Positions 48,405-58,348 of a stretch of 64,000 nucleotides of DNA are shown here, piece after piece; within the stretch, counting starts at the first letter, position 1, and each line of letters opens with the position of its first letter. Source of the stretch: Amycolatopsis tolypomycina (lineage in GTDB: Bacteria > Actinomycetota > Actinomycetes > Mycobacteriales > Pseudonocardiaceae); contig NZ_FNSO01000004.1 of NCBI RefSeq assembly GCF_900105945.1, positions 3,348,001 through 3,412,000 on the forward strand. Reading direction: 5' to 3'. Position numbers and translations under genes: made by a program. The notes beneath the pieces are model-generated. The model saw only the letters and a program-made list of their open reading frames with translations, searched no databases and was not told the DNA's origin.

Positions 48405-51224
48405 TCACGGGGCCCAGGGCGCCGCCACGGTCCAGCTGCTGTCGGCCGTCAGGGTCTGGGGCCGTTCGGCGCCCGTGCCGCCGCCCGAGGCGATGTACAC
48501 CTGGGCGTCGTAGTGCCGCAGGAACGCGCCGGGGAAGTTGAGCGACTCGAACGTCACGCCGGTGCCGCCGACGCCGGGCCGGGTGCAGAACGTCGCGTCC
48601 GCGCGCAGCAGGGCTGTGCCGTCGTCCGGGGAGATGCGGACGCGGCCGGCCTGGTGGCGCAGGAACTGCCCGGGGTAGTTCACCGACTCGAAGGAATAGC
48701 ACGAGGATTCCCCGAGCCCGCGCCGCACGGTGAAGGTGGCGTCCTGCTTGAGCAGGGCACTGCTGCCGTTGGTGACCACCGCGGTGGCGGCGAGGCCGTC
48801 CTGGTGGCGCACGTACCGGTCGGTGTAGCCCCACGTCGTCACCCGCAGCGACTGGCGCGCGTTCACCGAGAGGGCCCGCGAGCTGCGCCACAGCGCCGGC
48901 GCCGAGACGTTCCAGGTCGCGTCGGCGGCGAACCCGGTCGCGGTGTCCCACGGGTTCGTCCCGCCGCTGACGGCCAGGTACACCGTTTCGGCGTAGTGGC
49001 GCAGGTACCGGCCGGGGAAGTTCAATGACTCGAACGACGTCCCGCCGGCCGCGAGTCCCGGCCGGGCGCACCAGGTGGCGTCCGCGGCGAACGAACCGCC
49101 GGTGTCGCTGTCGATCCGGATCCGGTTGTCGGCGTGGCGCAGGTACTTGCCCGGGAAGTTGACCGGCTCGAAGGAGAAGCAGCGCGGGTCCGCCAGGCCG
49201 GTGACGGTGCGGAACGAGGCGTCCTGCCGCGGGCCGTCGGCGCTGCCGGTGGTGAGGACGTCGGTGCGGGCGAAGGAGTCCGCGTGCCGCAGGTACCGGT
49301 CGGTGTACCCGGGCGTGGTGACGCGGAACGAGCGGACCTGCCCGAGGGGGAGCGGCACGGCCGCGTTCAGGTTGCGCGAGGCGGCGATCAGGTCGGCGTG
49401 CGCGGCGCGGATCAGGCCGGTGTCGACCTTCTGCACGCGGCGGTCGTAGGTGAACAGGCCGTTGTACTCGCCTTCGACGTCGGTGAGCTCCGTGTAGACG
49501 AAGGCCGAGAGTCCCTTGGTGGTCATCAGCTGCCGTGCGTCCCGGACCATCCCGGTGTAGCGGTCGTTCAGCTGCGCCGCGCTCGCCATCTGCTCGTAGG
49601 CGAAGAACTTCCCGGTGGGGCTGTACTCGTGGCCGGGGTTGCGCAGGCCGAGCCCGCCGAACTCGCCGAGCACCGACACCCTGGTCCCGGCGGGCCGGGG
49701 CGCGTCCGGCCCGGGGTAGAGGTGCCAGTCGATGATGTCGCCGGTGCCCGGGTCGCCCTTGGTGTAGCAGCAGTTGAAGCCGCTGTGCGCGTCGAGCAGC
49801 CGGGTCGGGTCGTAGTTCTTCAGGCTGGTCGTGACCCGTTTCGTCTCGTCGAGGTTCCACTCGCCCCAGCCCTCGTTGAAGGGCACGTAGGTCACGACGG
49901 CGGGGGAGAACCGGTGTTCGTCGACGATCTCGCGCGCCTCGGTCTCGAACTCAGCGATCTGCGCCGGCGTGCGGGTCGCGTCGGCGAACAGTGTCGACGG
50001 GATGTCCTGCCACACCAGCAACCCGAGCCGGTCGGCCCAATGGTACCAGCGTGCCGGTTCGACCTTGATGTGCTTGCGCACCATGGTGAAGCCCAGGTCC
50101 TTGTGCTTGCGCAGGTCCGAAGCCAGGGCTTCGTCGGTGGGTGCGGTGTACAGCCCGTCCGGCCAGAAACCCTGGTCCAGGGTGCCGATCTGGAAGGTGA
50201 ACTCGCCGTTGAGCGTCGGGCGCAGCACGCCGTTGACGTTCTTCGTGCCGATCTCGCGCATGCCGAAGTAGCCGACGACCTGGTCGACCGGCGCGCCCGA
50301 GGCGTCCCGCAGCGAGACGCGCAGGTCGTAGAGGAACGGATCGTCCGGTGACCACCGCCGCGCGTTCGGCACCGGCACGGAGAACTCGGTGAAGCCCCCG
50401 GTCGCGGTGCCGACGACGGCGCCACCGGTCATCGCCTCGGCGAGCACGGAGTACCCGCTGACGTCGCCGCGGCCGGACACCCGCACGCGCGCGGTGTCCG
50501 TCGCCAGGTTCGGGACGATGTCGACGGACAGGATCGACGACGGCGCGGTCGGTTCGAGCCAGACCGTCTGCCAGATTCCCGAGGTCGGGGTGTAGAAGAT
50601 GTCCGAGGGAGTGTTGGCCTGCTTGCCGACCGGCTGCTTCTCGCCGCGGCCGTCGGTCGGGTCGTAGACGCGGACGACGAGTTCGTTGGTACCGCCGTTG
50701 AGCCGGGCGGTGATGTCGGCTTCGAACCGGTCGTAGCCGCCCTTGTGCGTGGCGACCTGGACGCCGTTGACCCACACGGTCGCCTCGTAGTCGACGGCGC
50801 CGAAGTGCAGCTGCACGTGCCGCCCGGCCCACGCCTGCGGCACGGTGAAGGTGCGGCGGTAGAACATCAGGTCCCGGTTGTCGTTGCGCATGATGCCCGA
50901 CAAGGCCGACTCGACGGGGTAGGGCACGAGAATGCGTTCGGGCAGCGTCTGCCCGAGCGGCGGCGCGGCATAGCGGTCGACGCTTCCGTTCGCGCCGGTG
51001 GCGGGGTTGAGGAACTCCCATTCACCGTTGAGGGACTGCCAATCGGGCCGGGTCAGCTGCGGCCGCGGGTACTCGGGCAGCGGGTTGCCGGTGTCCACCT
51101 GCGAGGTCCACGGCGTGGACAGCGGCGGCGGCTTGGGCGCGACCACGGCGTTCGCCGCAGGCGGCACCGGCCCGGCGACGACCGCGCACAGCAACGCGAG
51201 AACCAGCACGACAAGACGGCGCAT
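48405..51224 (-). CDS. Secreted glycoside hydrolase family 2 with two AbfB-like modules
   Basis: 939 residues from the ATG after GAGGGGG. The signal peptide is MRRLVVLVLALLCAVVAGPV ending ANA. Residues about 55-210 are the jelly-roll sugar-binding domain (RPDWQSLNGEWEF, VWVNGVQVATHKGGYDRFEADIT). An Ig-like domain and a TIM barrel follow. The acid/base Glu is 451 (VPFNEGWGEW) and the nucleophile Glu is 521 (VLGEFGG). Residues about 655-939 contain two AbfB (CBM42-like) copies (SLNFPGRYLRHY, SVNYPGQFLRHQ). It likely removes beta-linked sugars from plant arabinose-rich polymers outside the cell. The exact substrate is unclear. Confidence 0.88.
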   Translation of the reverse strand: MRRLVVLVLALLCAVVAGPVPPAANAVVAPKPPPLSTPWTSQVDTGNPLPEYPRPQLTRPDWQSLNGEWEFLNPATGANGSVDRYAAPPLGQTLPERILVPYPVESALSGIMRNDNRDLMFYRRTFTVPQAWAGRHVQLHFGAVDYEATVWVNGVQVATHKGGYDRFEADITARLNGGTNELVVRVYDPTDGRGEKQPVGKQANTPSDIFYTPTSGIWQTVWLEPTAPSSILSVDIVPNLATDTARVRVSGRGDVSGYSVLAEAMTGGAVVGTATGGFTEFSVPVPNARRWSPDDPFLYDLRVSLRDASGAPVDQVVGYFGMREIGTKNVNGVLRPTLNGEFTFQIGTLDQGFWPDGLYTAPTDEALASDLRKHKDLGFTMVRKHIKVEPARWYHWADRLGLLVWQDIPSTLFADATRTPAQIAEFETEAREIVDEHRFSPAVVTYVPFNEGWGEWNLDETKRVTTSLKNYDPTRLLDAHSGFNCCYTKGDPGTGDIIDWHLYPGPDAPRPAGTRVSVLGEFGGLGLRNPGHEYSPTGKFFAYEQMASAAQLNDRYTGMVRDARQLMTTKGLSAFVYTELTDVEGEYNGLFTYDRRVQKVDTGLIRAAHADLIAASRNLNAAVPLPLGQVRSFRVTTPGYTDRYLRHADSFARTDVLTTGSADGPRQDASFRTVTGLADPRCFSFEPVNFPGKYLRHADNRIRIDSDTGGSFAADATWCARPGLAAGGTSFESLNFPGRYLRHYAETVYLAVSGGTNPWDTATGFAADATWNVSAPALWRSSRALSVNARQSLRVTTWGYTDRYVRHQDGLAATAVVTNGSSALLKQDATFTVRRGLGESSCYSFESVNYPGQFLRHQAGRVRISPDDGTALLRADATFCTRPGVGGTGVTFESLNFPGAFLRHYDAQVYIASGGGTGAERPQTLTADSSWTVAAPWAP

Positions 51225-51596
51225 CGGACTCGACCCCCTCAGGCGCACGAACCCACGGACAGGCCTGAAGAGCACGGCCGTGGGCCGATCGGATCCGAAG
51301 GTAACACAGGAGACGGGCCAACGGAATGAATGTGGAATCTACCGGAATTCGTCGGCGTTGTTGAATTCGCAAAGGCGTTCCACGCCGCCGCGCTCGCCTA
51401 TTGGCGGGAGGCGCCGGCGGGCCCGGATCGCGTCTTCGCGGCTCGGGCCCACCGAACCCGAGCTGGAGGAAATAGCGCCAGGCGACGATGTTCGGGACGT
51501 TCGTGAGGTCGTGCGGGTCGGCGTCGGGGCGGCTCGGGTCGCAGGGCACCAGCCCGGCCGCCGCGAGGATCATCGCGACGCCGAGCGTGCCGAATC
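51225..51596. other. Gene-free stretch with degraded coding remains
   Basis: No intact gene. On the minus strand a short frame reads MILAAAGLVPCDPSRPDADP then HDLTNVPNIVAWRYFLQLGF, which looks like a protein fragment of unknown origin, and it runs into nonsense. Base composition is slightly more AT-rich than around. The upstream region of the GH2 gene is included. Confidence 0.5.
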
Positions 51597-51842
51597 TCCC
51601 TTGCCGGCGACGGCCTGCTCGGCCTTGGCGACCTGTTCGTCGATGCCGTGCAGGGTGCGCCGAGCCCGGTCCGCCCGGTACCGGCAGTAGATGATCTGGT
51701 CGCGGCGCTGGTCCTTGGGGCCGGCAGGCCAGGGCTGGGTGCAGATGTGCCCGCCGGGATCTGCTCATCCGGGTGCTCGTGGCGCCACGCCTGGACCACG
51801 TACGGCACGTCGGGTATCCGCGCGCCGAGGATGAGCACCCTA
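51597..51842 (-). pseudogene. Transposase remnant (IS1634-like)
   Basis: Minus-strand pieces in two frames join into VLILGARIPDVPYVVQAWRH with EHPDEQIP, then GGHICTQPWPAGPKDQRRDQ with IIYCRYRADRARRTLHGIDE and QVAKAEQAVAGK. The last block is typical of actinobacterial IS1634-type transposases as I recall them. A frameshift lies near 51745 and a stop soon after 51600. Only an internal part remains, so it is inactive. Confidence 0.7.
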
Positions 51843-51863
51843 CTCAAGATCATCGATCTTGAG
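51843..51863. promoter_or_regulatory. Palindrome before the VOC gene
   Basis: CTCAAGATC-ATC-GATCTTGAG is a perfect 9-bp inverted repeat with a three-base centre, 23 bp before the ATG of the VOC gene. It could be an operator of that gene or an old insertion-sequence end next to the transposase remnant. Confidence 0.5.
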
Positions 51864-51886
51864 CCAAAGTCAGGTAAGGTGACGGA

Positions 51887-52243
51887 ATGGTCATGCGGGT
51901 GGCAATCCCCGTGCTGCCGTGCCGAGATGTGCAGGCAGCGCGGTCGTACTTCACGGACGTGCTCGGATTTGACACCATATTCACCTGGGAGACCCCACCT
52001 AGCTACGCGGCCGTGATCCGCGACACCGCCGAGTTCCACCTGTACGCCGAAAGCAGCGTCGGCCCGGCCAGGGTGACGGTTGTCGTCGACGACGTCGATT
52101 CCTGCCACGACGAGCTGCGCGCCCGCGGCGCCGACATCGTCGAGCCACTGGCTGACCGGCCCTACGGGATGCGCGACTTCAACGTACGGACACCCGATGG
52201 GCACTTGTTGATCTTTAGCCAGCCGCTTACCGAGTCCGGGTGA
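51887..52243 (+). CDS. VOC-family (glyoxalase/bleomycin-resistance) protein
   Basis: 118 residues. Opening VAIPVLPCRDVQAARSYFTDVLGF, AEFHLYAESS, VTVVVDDVDSCHDELRARGADIV and YGMRDFNVRTPDGHLLIF are hallmarks of the VOC fold. Metal ligands appear reduced: His in FHLY and Glu/His in the last strand are candidates. It may sequester a drug or isomerise a small molecule. It is an intact gene within a decayed region, and the more AT-rich flanks suggest it arrived by transfer. Confidence 0.85.
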   Translation: MVMRVAIPVLPCRDVQAARSYFTDVLGFDTIFTWETPPSYAAVIRDTAEFHLYAESSVGPARVTVVVDDVDSCHDELRARGADIVEPLADRPYGMRDFNVRTPDGHLLIFSQPLTESG

Positions 52244-52249
52244 CCATCG

Positions 52250-52400
52250 GCGGACCAGCCGGAAGCATGACCGGACCTCGTCGATGAACAACGCCGGCTG
52301 CTCGAACGCCGCGAAGTGGCCGCCCTTGCCGGGCTCGTTCCAGTACCGGATGTTCGGGTCGACCAGCCATCGCAATTTCTTGGCCACGGACAACATATCT
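52250..52400 (-). pseudogene. Epoxide hydrolase C-terminal fragment
   Basis: The minus strand reads KLRWLVDPNIRYWNEPGKGG then HFAAFEQPALFIDEVRSCFR, the conserved end of EHN-type epoxide hydrolases (RGGHFAAFEQPE...F). The His of GGHFAAFE is the catalytic triad His of that family. The rest of the enzyme is missing upstream, where the frame turns into unrelated hydrophobic sequence. Confidence 0.7.
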
Positions 52401-52758
52401 GGATCAGGAACACTGGATGCGCCGTTCACCGCGTCTATGGTCAATGCCACCGAATAGAACAGCAGTACTGCCGATATGACGAAAACTGCGCCGGCGAGAT
52501 TCTCCAGTACTGCCAACCGTGTTCGGGATGCGGTGATCCCGGTGATCACGGCGTAGTTGAAGCTCGTGAGGACGCGGGCGACCGGATCGATGGCGTGGGG
52601 CCTGCTCACCTCGGCCCACCGGGAAACCGCCGCTGCCCGAGCCGTCCCGTACGGACGCCGCACCTCCGAGCAGAGACCACCAAGCGCCTGAAACGTTCCA
52701 GCCAGATTCGATCTGGCAGGCCTCTCGCGCCCACAAGGTGAAGCGAGAGGAGGCAGCC
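52401..52758. other. Non-coding or degraded stretch
   Basis: No supported gene. A minus-strand open stretch contains a hydrophobic run (LAGAVFVISAVLLFYSVALT), but it has no SD and merges with the epoxide hydrolase fragment. A palindrome GCCAGAT-TCG-ATCTGGC lies at 52701-52717, before the FMN reductase gene, and may be an operator. Confidence 0.45.
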
Positions 52759-53295
52759 ATGGCGGAGCCACTGCGAGTGGCGGTCCTGATCGGCAGCACC
52801 CGAGAAGGCCGGGCCGGCGCGGCGGTAGGCCACTGGTTCACCACCACGGCCGCACGGCGGGCCGGGCTCGACCTCGATGCGCTCGACCTCGTGGACGCCG
52901 ACCTCCCGGCGGCGTACCCGGCCGCGCCGACCCCGGCCTTGACCCGGTTCCGGGAGCGCATCGCGCGGGCGGAGGCATACGTCGTCGTCACGCCGGAGTA
53001 CAACCGCAGCTTCCCCGGGCCGCTCAAGCAGGCGATCGACTTCGCCTATGACGAGTGGCACGCGAAGCCGGTCGGCTTCGTCTCCTACGGCTACCGTGCC
53101 CGTGGCCGGCACGCCGTCGAACACCTGCGGGATGTCTTCCTCGAACTGCACACCGTGACGATGCGCGACGTCGTCGCCCTCGATCTGCTCGAGCCGGCGT
53201 TCGACGACGAGTACGTGACCGCCCTGCTCGACGAACTCACCTGGTGGGGGCTCGCGTTGCGCGACGCCCGCCGGAGCCGCCCCTACTGCGCATGA
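52759..53295 (+). CDS. NADPH-dependent FMN reductase
   Basis: 178 residues. The ATG follows GAGAGGAGG by five bases. The flavodoxin-like fold has [17 protein letters not shown] (FMN phosphate loop) and [20 protein letters not shown]. It reduces free FMN, quinones or azo dyes with NAD(P)H. It could supply reduced flavin to two-component monooxygenases such as the one at 18041, but they are far apart. It is followed closely by an ABC exporter. Confidence 0.88.
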   Translation: MAEPLRVAVLIGSTREGRAGAAVGHWFTTTAARRAGLDLDALDLVDADLPAAYPAAPTPALTRFRERIARAEAYVVVTPEYNRSFPGPLKQAIDFAYDEWHAKPVGFVSYGYRARGRHAVEHLRDVFLELHTVTMRDVVALDLLEPAFDDEYVTALLDELTWWGLALRDARRSRPYCA

Positions 53296-53306
53296 AAGGT
53301 CCGCAG

Positions 53307-54284
53307 ATGAACTCACCCGCGATCGAAACCACCGGGCTGGTCAAAGCCTTCGGCGACACCCGCGCCGTGGACGGGGTCGACCTCGTCGTGCCGGCCGGCA
53401 CCGTCTACGGCGTCCTCGGGCCCAACGGTGCCGGCAAGACCACCACCGTCAAGATGCTGGCCACGCTGCTGCGTCCGGACGGCGGTGAGGCCAGGGTGTT
53501 CGGCCGTGACGTGGTCCGGGAGGCCGACGCCGTCCGCGGGCGGGTCAGCCTCACCGGCCAGTACGCGTCGGTGGACGAAGACCTGACCGGCACCGAAAAC
53601 CTGGTGCTGCTGGGCCGCCTGCTCGGCCACACCCGGCCGGCCGCCCGCGACCGGGCCGCGCAGCTGCTCGCCGCGTTCGGCCTGACCGCGGCCGCCGACA
53701 AGCAGGTCAAGCACTACTCCGGCGGCATGCGGCGGCGGCTCGACATCGCCGCGAGCATCCTCAACACCCCGGACCTGCTGTTCCTCGACGAGCCCACCAC
53801 GGGGCTCGACCCGCGCAGCCGCAACCAGGTGTGGGACATCGTGCGCGCGATCGTCGCGCAGGGCACCACCGTGCTGCTCACCACCCAGTACCTCGACGAA
53901 GCCGACCAGCTGGCGTCGCGGATCGCGGTGATCGACCACGGCCGCGTGATCGCCGAAGGCACCCAAGGGGAGCTGAAGGCCTCGGTGGGCGCGGGCGCGG
54001 TCCACCTCCGGCTGCGGGACGCCGCCCAGCGGGAGGCCGCCGAACGCGTGCTGGCCCGGGTGGTCGACGCCGCCATCCAGCGCGAGCCGGACCCGGTCGC
54101 GCTCACCGCGCGGCTCACCGCGGCGGCCGGCGACACCGCCGCCGCCGAACAGTCCGCCCGCGCGCTGGCCGAACTCGCCGCCGCCGGGATCACCGTGGAC
54201 ACCTTCTCACTCGGCCAGCCCAGCCTCGACGAGGTCTTCCTGGCCCTGACCGACCACACCGCCGGCGGAGAGGAAGCGGCATGA
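53307..54284 (+). CDS. DrrA-type ABC exporter ATPase
   Basis: 325 residues from ATG 53307; an in-frame ATG 15 bases earlier is an alternative. Walker A is [10 protein letters not shown], the signature is [15 protein letters not shown], Walker B is [15 protein letters not shown]. The C-terminal domain ([21 protein letters not shown]...[10 protein letters not shown]) is characteristic of daunorubicin-resistance (DrrA) ATPases. It powers efflux together with the overlapping permease gene. Confidence 0.92.
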   Translation: MNSPAIETTGLVKAFGDTRAVDGVDLVVPAGTVYGVLGPNGAGKTTTVKMLATLLRPDGGEARVFGRDVVREADAVRGRVSLTGQYASVDEDLTGTENLVLLGRLLGHTRPAARDRAAQLLAAFGLTAAADKQVKHYSGGMRRRLDIAASILNTPDLLFLDEPTTGLDPRSRNQVWDIVRAIVAQGTTVLLTTQYLDEADQLASRIAVIDHGRVIAEGTQGELKASVGAGAVHLRLRDAAQREAAERVLARVVDAAIQREPDPVALTARLTAAAGDTAAAEQSARALAELAAAGITVDTFSLGQPSLDEVFLALTDHTAGGEEAA

Positions 54285-55126
54285 GTGCCACCGCAGTCAA
54301 GGACACCGAACTCACCGCACCGAGGGCCGAAGACCTCGCCGCGGTGCTCGTCGCGACCGAGCGGCCGCCGCGGCCGGGCGCGCTGTCGACGTCGGTCACC
54401 TTCGGCTGGCGGGCCGTGCTGAAGATCAAGCACGTGCCCGAGCAGCTGTTCGACGTCACCGCGTTCCCGATCATGATGACGCTGATGTTCACCTACCTCT
54501 TCGGCGGCGCGCTGGCCGGTTCGCCGGGGGAGTACCTGCAGTTCTTCCTGCCCGGCATTCTCGCCAGCAGCATCGTGATGATCACGATGTACACCGGCAT
54601 CTCGATCAACACCGACATCGAGAAGGGCGTCTTCGACCGGTTCCGCACCCTGCCGATCTGGCGTCCGTCGGCGATGGTCGGCTACCTGCTCGGCGACGTG
54701 CTGCGCTACCTGATCGCGTCCGCGGTGATCATGGTGGTGGGCCTGATCCTCGGCTTCCGCCCCGGCGGCGGGTTCGCCGGCGTGGCGGCCGGGGTGGCGC
54801 TGCTGCTGGTGTTCTCGTTCGCGTTCTCCTGGGTGTGGACGATGTTCGGGCTGCTGCTGCGCACCGAGAAGTCGGTGATGGGGGTCAGCATGATGGTGAT
54901 CTTCCCGCTGACGTTCCTGTCCAACATCTACGTCAGCCCGTCGACGATGCCCGGCTGGCTGCGGGTGGTCGTCGACATCAACCCGATCTCCCACCTGGTG
55001 ACGGGCGTGCGTTCGATGATGGCGGGCGCGTGGGACGTCCCGGCGGTGCTCATCACGCTGGGCGCGTCGGTGCTGCTGGTGGCGGTGTTCGGCACGCTGA
55101 CCATGCGGCTCTACAACCGCAAGTGA
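54281..55126 (+). CDS. DrrB-type ABC-2 permease
   Basis: 281 residues with six membrane segments and a long cytoplasmic N-terminus. ABC-2 markers are [43 protein letters not shown] and [34 protein letters not shown]. Its start overlaps the ATPase stop. The pair probably exports a hydrophobic antibiotic or lipid. No operator for it is visible beyond the FMN reductase region. Confidence 0.92.
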   Translation: MSATAVKDTELTAPRAEDLAAVLVATERPPRPGALSTSVTFGWRAVLKIKHVPEQLFDVTAFPIMMTLMFTYLFGGALAGSPGEYLQFFLPGILASSIVMITMYTGISINTDIEKGVFDRFRTLPIWRPSAMVGYLLGDVLRYLIASAVIMVVGLILGFRPGGGFAGVAAGVALLLVFSFAFSWVWTMFGLLLRTEKSVMGVSMMVIFPLTFLSNIYVSPSTMPGWLRVVVDINPISHLVTGVRSMMAGAWDVPAVLITLGASVLLVAVFGTLTMRLYNRK

Positions 55127-55133
55127 CCGCGGG

Positions 55134-58100
55134 TCAGAGCCGCCAGCGGACTGCCGGATCCGGGGCGTAGCGGCACGACGAGCCGGTCGTGATCGAGGAC
55201 GTCAGGTGCCCGGCCAGTTCCGGGTGGAGGTCGGCCAGCTTGCGGAGCGTGTCCCGGATCCGGGCCGTCACGGCCTTGCGGGCACGCTCCGCCTCGTCGC
55301 CGAGGCGGCGGGTGCGGCCGCCCAGCCCGGCCGCCGCGCGCAGCTCCGCCAGCAGGGCCTCGCGTTCGCGGTCCAGCTTCGCCGCCCGGGCGTCGTCGCC
55401 GCGGTCCGCCGCGCTGTCGATCTCCTCGTCGAGGTGGCCGAGGCGGCGGCGGTAGGCGGCCTTCGCCGTCTCGTCCAGGACCGGGTCGGCGCCGATCCCT
55501 TTTGCTGCCACCACCGTTTGGCCGCCTTCGGGCGCGAGGAGCCGGACCGCGGGCACGTCGGTACCCGGGAGCCCGAGCAGGATGTGGAGGTCTCGCAGGC
55601 CTTTCGCGTCCGGCACCCGGACCTCGCGGCCGGCGAACCGCAGCGACCAGACCTCGTCGGTGCGGCGGAACTCGTTGGCGGGCACCGGTTTCGCCTCGAC
55701 CGGCTCGGGCGGGGAGACCAGGTGCGGCATGTCGAGTTCGGCGGCCTCCGCGCGCACGGCTTCGAGCAGGGACGCCGCCCGCGCGGCGTCCCCCGTCGTG
55801 CCTCGGGTGACCAGCACCGCGGCGAGCCGGGCGCGGATTTCCGCCGCCCACGGCCGCAGGCGCATCCGGTCCGCCGACGCGGCCGCCGCGCCGAGCCGCG
55901 TCACCGCTTCGTCGAGGCGGCCCAGCGCCGCTTCCAGGAGCCCGGCCCACAGGTCGACCGGTCCGCTGATCTCGCAGCCGTACAACGCGACCAGCCATTC
56001 CCCGGAGTACGGCGCGAGCTCGCCGAGGAGCCGTTCGCAGGCCTCGCGGTCACCGGTCAGCGCGGCCACCTGGGCCTGGCAGCGCAGCCACAGCGGGGCG
56101 AATTCGCGGGAGAACGGCCCGGCGACGACGGCCGCCTCGCGGGCCGCGGCCGCGTCGCCCCGCTGGGCGGCGGTGAGCACGGCCAGCAGGTCGGGGTGCG
56201 GGTGGTCGCCGGCGGCCACCCGCGCGGCGTGGGCGGCCAGGTCGTCGAACCGGCCCTGCAGCAGCAGGTAGCTCCAGCGGACGTGGTCCATCATGAAGCC
56301 GAAGTCCTGGCCGAACCGCGCCTCGACCTGGTCCAGGTCCGCGTGCGCCTCGGCGAACCGGCCGCGCTGGGCGCGGATGATGCTGCGGTCGAGCAGGCCC
56401 GCGAACTCGGCACCGGGCAGGCCGCTGCCGTCGGCCAGCGCCTGGAAGGCCCGGAACTGGTCGAGGTAGCGCGGGTCGCCCTGCTCCAGCAGCGCGACCC
56501 ACTTGAGCGACGACGCGAAGTACGCGTTCTCGCGGTCGCCGGTCCGCTGGGCCAGCACGGCCAGCTCGTCGGTCAGCCGCTCCCGTTCCCGCGCGGTGCC
56601 CGGCCCCCAGATCAGGTCGTGCCGCGCCCACAGCGTGAACGACAGCTCCTGGTCGTCGTCGCCGTCGCGCGCCAGCATCGCGGCCCGTGCGGCGAGCTCC
56701 AGCGTGACGCGCTCGAGCGACAGCGGCTCCGCCGGTTTCCCCGCCAGCCGCTCGTACGCCGACACGAGCAGCTCCGACGTCAGCTCGAGGCGCGGGCCGG
56801 CCGGGGCGGTGCGGGACAGGGTGAGCGCGGCCCTGGCGAGCAGCGCGTCGTCGTCGAGCTCGCGCACCAGCGCGACCGCGTCTTCGAACTGCCGCCACGC
56901 TTCGTCGTTCTCGCCGCAGCGGCTCAGCACGGTGCCGAGGTCGAGGCCGATCACGATGCGCCGCCGCGGGTCGCCGGCGCGTTCCAGGGCGTGCCGGTAG
57001 TGGCCGATGGACTCCTCGGTCGCCAGCCGCGCGCTCGCGTCGCGCGCCGCGGCCACCAGCAGGTCGGCCGCGCGGCCGGGGTCGACCTCGGCGCCCGCGA
57101 GGTAGGCGTGGCGGGCCCGGTCGGCCGCGAACACCAGGGGTGCCAGCTCGGGCGACGCGTCGAGGGCGCGGACGACCGCGGCGTGCCGCCGCCGGGCTTC
57201 GGCCGGGGCCAGCTCGGCGTACCGCGACTCCCGCACCAGGTCGTGGGCGAAGGCGAACCGGCCGTTGCCGAGCGCGGTCACCAGCCGGGCCGCGGCCGCG
57301 TGGGCCAGCAGCTGGTCGACCTCCGGCGCCGGCGCCCCGGCGAGCGCGGCGAGGACCCGGCGGTGGAACTCCCGGCCGAGCACCGCGGCGTCGACCAGCA
57401 ACCGCGTGACCGGCGTCGGCAGCAGGGAAAGGCGCCGCCGCAGGGCGTCCCGGACACCGGGCGCGACGGCCGACACCGGGCTGCCGCTGTGCCACAGCCG
57501 CGCGGTCTGCTCGACGAAGAACGGGTTGCCGCCGGTCCGCAGGTGCACCTCGGCGGCCAGCGCGGGATCCGGCTCGGTGCCCGCGGTGCGGCTCATCAGC
57601 TCGGCCACTTCGTCCGGCGCGAGCCCGGTCAGCGTCACCGTGGTCGCCTTCGCCACGAGAGGCAGGACGAGGTCGTGCAGCCGGTGGCCCGGCGCGTCGA
57701 CCTCGACGTCCCGGTAGGCGCCGACCAGCAGGAGCCGCTCGAACCAGGTGTGCCGCGCCGCGAACTCCAGCAGCCGCAGCGAAGCCGCGTCGGCCCAGTG
57801 CAGGTCGTCGAGCACCACGACGACCGGACGGTCGTGAGCCGCGGCGGCCAGCGCTGTCGTGACGGCGTCGTGCAGCCGGAAGCCGTCGTCGGCCGGTGCG
57901 CCCACGGTTTCGCCGAGCAGCGCCGACAGCGTGGTGGTGTCGGTCCGCGCCCACTCGTCTTCCGGCAGTTCCCGCCGCAGGGCGCGCACGACCTGCACCC
58001 ACGGCCAGTACCCGGGCGCGCTGCCGGAGTCCCAGCAGGCGCCGGCGAGCACGAGCGCCCCGCGCCGGCGCGCCTCGTCGGCCAGCCCGGTGACGAGGGT

Positions 58101-58223
58101 GGTCTTGCCGATCCCGGCCTCGCCGGTGACGAGCACGAGGCCACCGTGGCTCGCGACGGCCCGGTCAAGCTCGGCCCGCAACGCCGCGGCGGGGTGCGCT
58201 CGCCCGATCAGCGCGCCAGTCAT
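55134..58223 (-). CDS. Large AAA/MalT-type ATPase regulator without LuxR domain
   Basis: 1029 residues. The N-terminal ATPase has Walker A GEAGIGKTT (34-42) and Walker B VVVVLDDLHWAD, as in LuxR-family large ATP-binding regulators. A long TPR-like helical region (about 340-870) follows. The usual C-terminal LuxR HTH is missing. Instead the end (FRRTDEVWSLRFAGREVRVPDAKGLRDLHILL, then a coiled coil with RRRLGHLDEEIDSAADRG) is the FHA/BTAD-like tail seen in some sensor ATPases. GGGAGG precedes the ATG. The ligand and target are unknown. Confidence 0.82.
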   Translation of the reverse strand: MTGALIGRAHPAAALRAELDRAVASHGGLVLVTGEAGIGKTTLVTGLADEARRRGALVLAGACWDSGSAPGYWPWVQVVRALRRELPEDEWARTDTTTLSALLGETVGAPADDGFRLHDAVTTALAAAAHDRPVVVVLDDLHWADAASLRLLEFAARHTWFERLLLVGAYRDVEVDAPGHRLHDLVLPLVAKATTVTLTGLAPDEVAELMSRTAGTEPDPALAAEVHLRTGGNPFFVEQTARLWHSGSPVSAVAPGVRDALRRRLSLLPTPVTRLLVDAAVLGREFHRRVLAALAGAPAPEVDQLLAHAAAARLVTALGNGRFAFAHDLVRESRYAELAPAEARRRHAAVVRALDASPELAPLVFAADRARHAYLAGAEVDPGRAADLLVAAARDASARLATEESIGHYRHALERAGDPRRRIVIGLDLGTVLSRCGENDEAWRQFEDAVALVRELDDDALLARAALTLSRTAPAGPRLELTSELLVSAYERLAGKPAEPLSLERVTLELAARAAMLARDGDDDQELSFTLWARHDLIWGPGTARERERLTDELAVLAQRTGDRENAYFASSLKWVALLEQGDPRYLDQFRAFQALADGSGLPGAEFAGLLDRSIIRAQRGRFAEAHADLDQVEARFGQDFGFMMDHVRWSYLLLQGRFDDLAAHAARVAAGDHPHPDLLAVLTAAQRGDAAAAREAAVVAGPFSREFAPLWLRCQAQVAALTGDREACERLLGELAPYSGEWLVALYGCEISGPVDLWAGLLEAALGRLDEAVTRLGAAAASADRMRLRPWAAEIRARLAAVLVTRGTTGDAARAASLLEAVRAEAAELDMPHLVSPPEPVEAKPVPANEFRRTDEVWSLRFAGREVRVPDAKGLRDLHILLGLPGTDVPAVRLLAPEGGQTVVAAKGIGADPVLDETAKAAYRRRLGHLDEEIDSAADRGDDARAAKLDREREALLAELRAAAGLGGRTRRLGDEAERARKAVTARIRDTLRKLADLHPELAGHLTSSITTGSSCRYAPDPAVRWRL

Positions 58224-58348
58224 GTCCGGTTCCTCCCAGGTCCGGCGTCGAGCATCTCACGCAGGCCCGTCGCACGACTTCCCGCCGCTCACGTGAGGAT
58301 CCCGACCAAGGTGTATAACGTCGTGTACGGCACCGGGACGATCAGTGG

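Noticed and set aside
51398..52771. 457-codon minus-strand frame spanning the decayed region and the VOC gene
   Set aside because: It strings together the epoxide hydrolase fragment, VOC antisense and a transposase piece in the wrong frame. It cannot be one protein.
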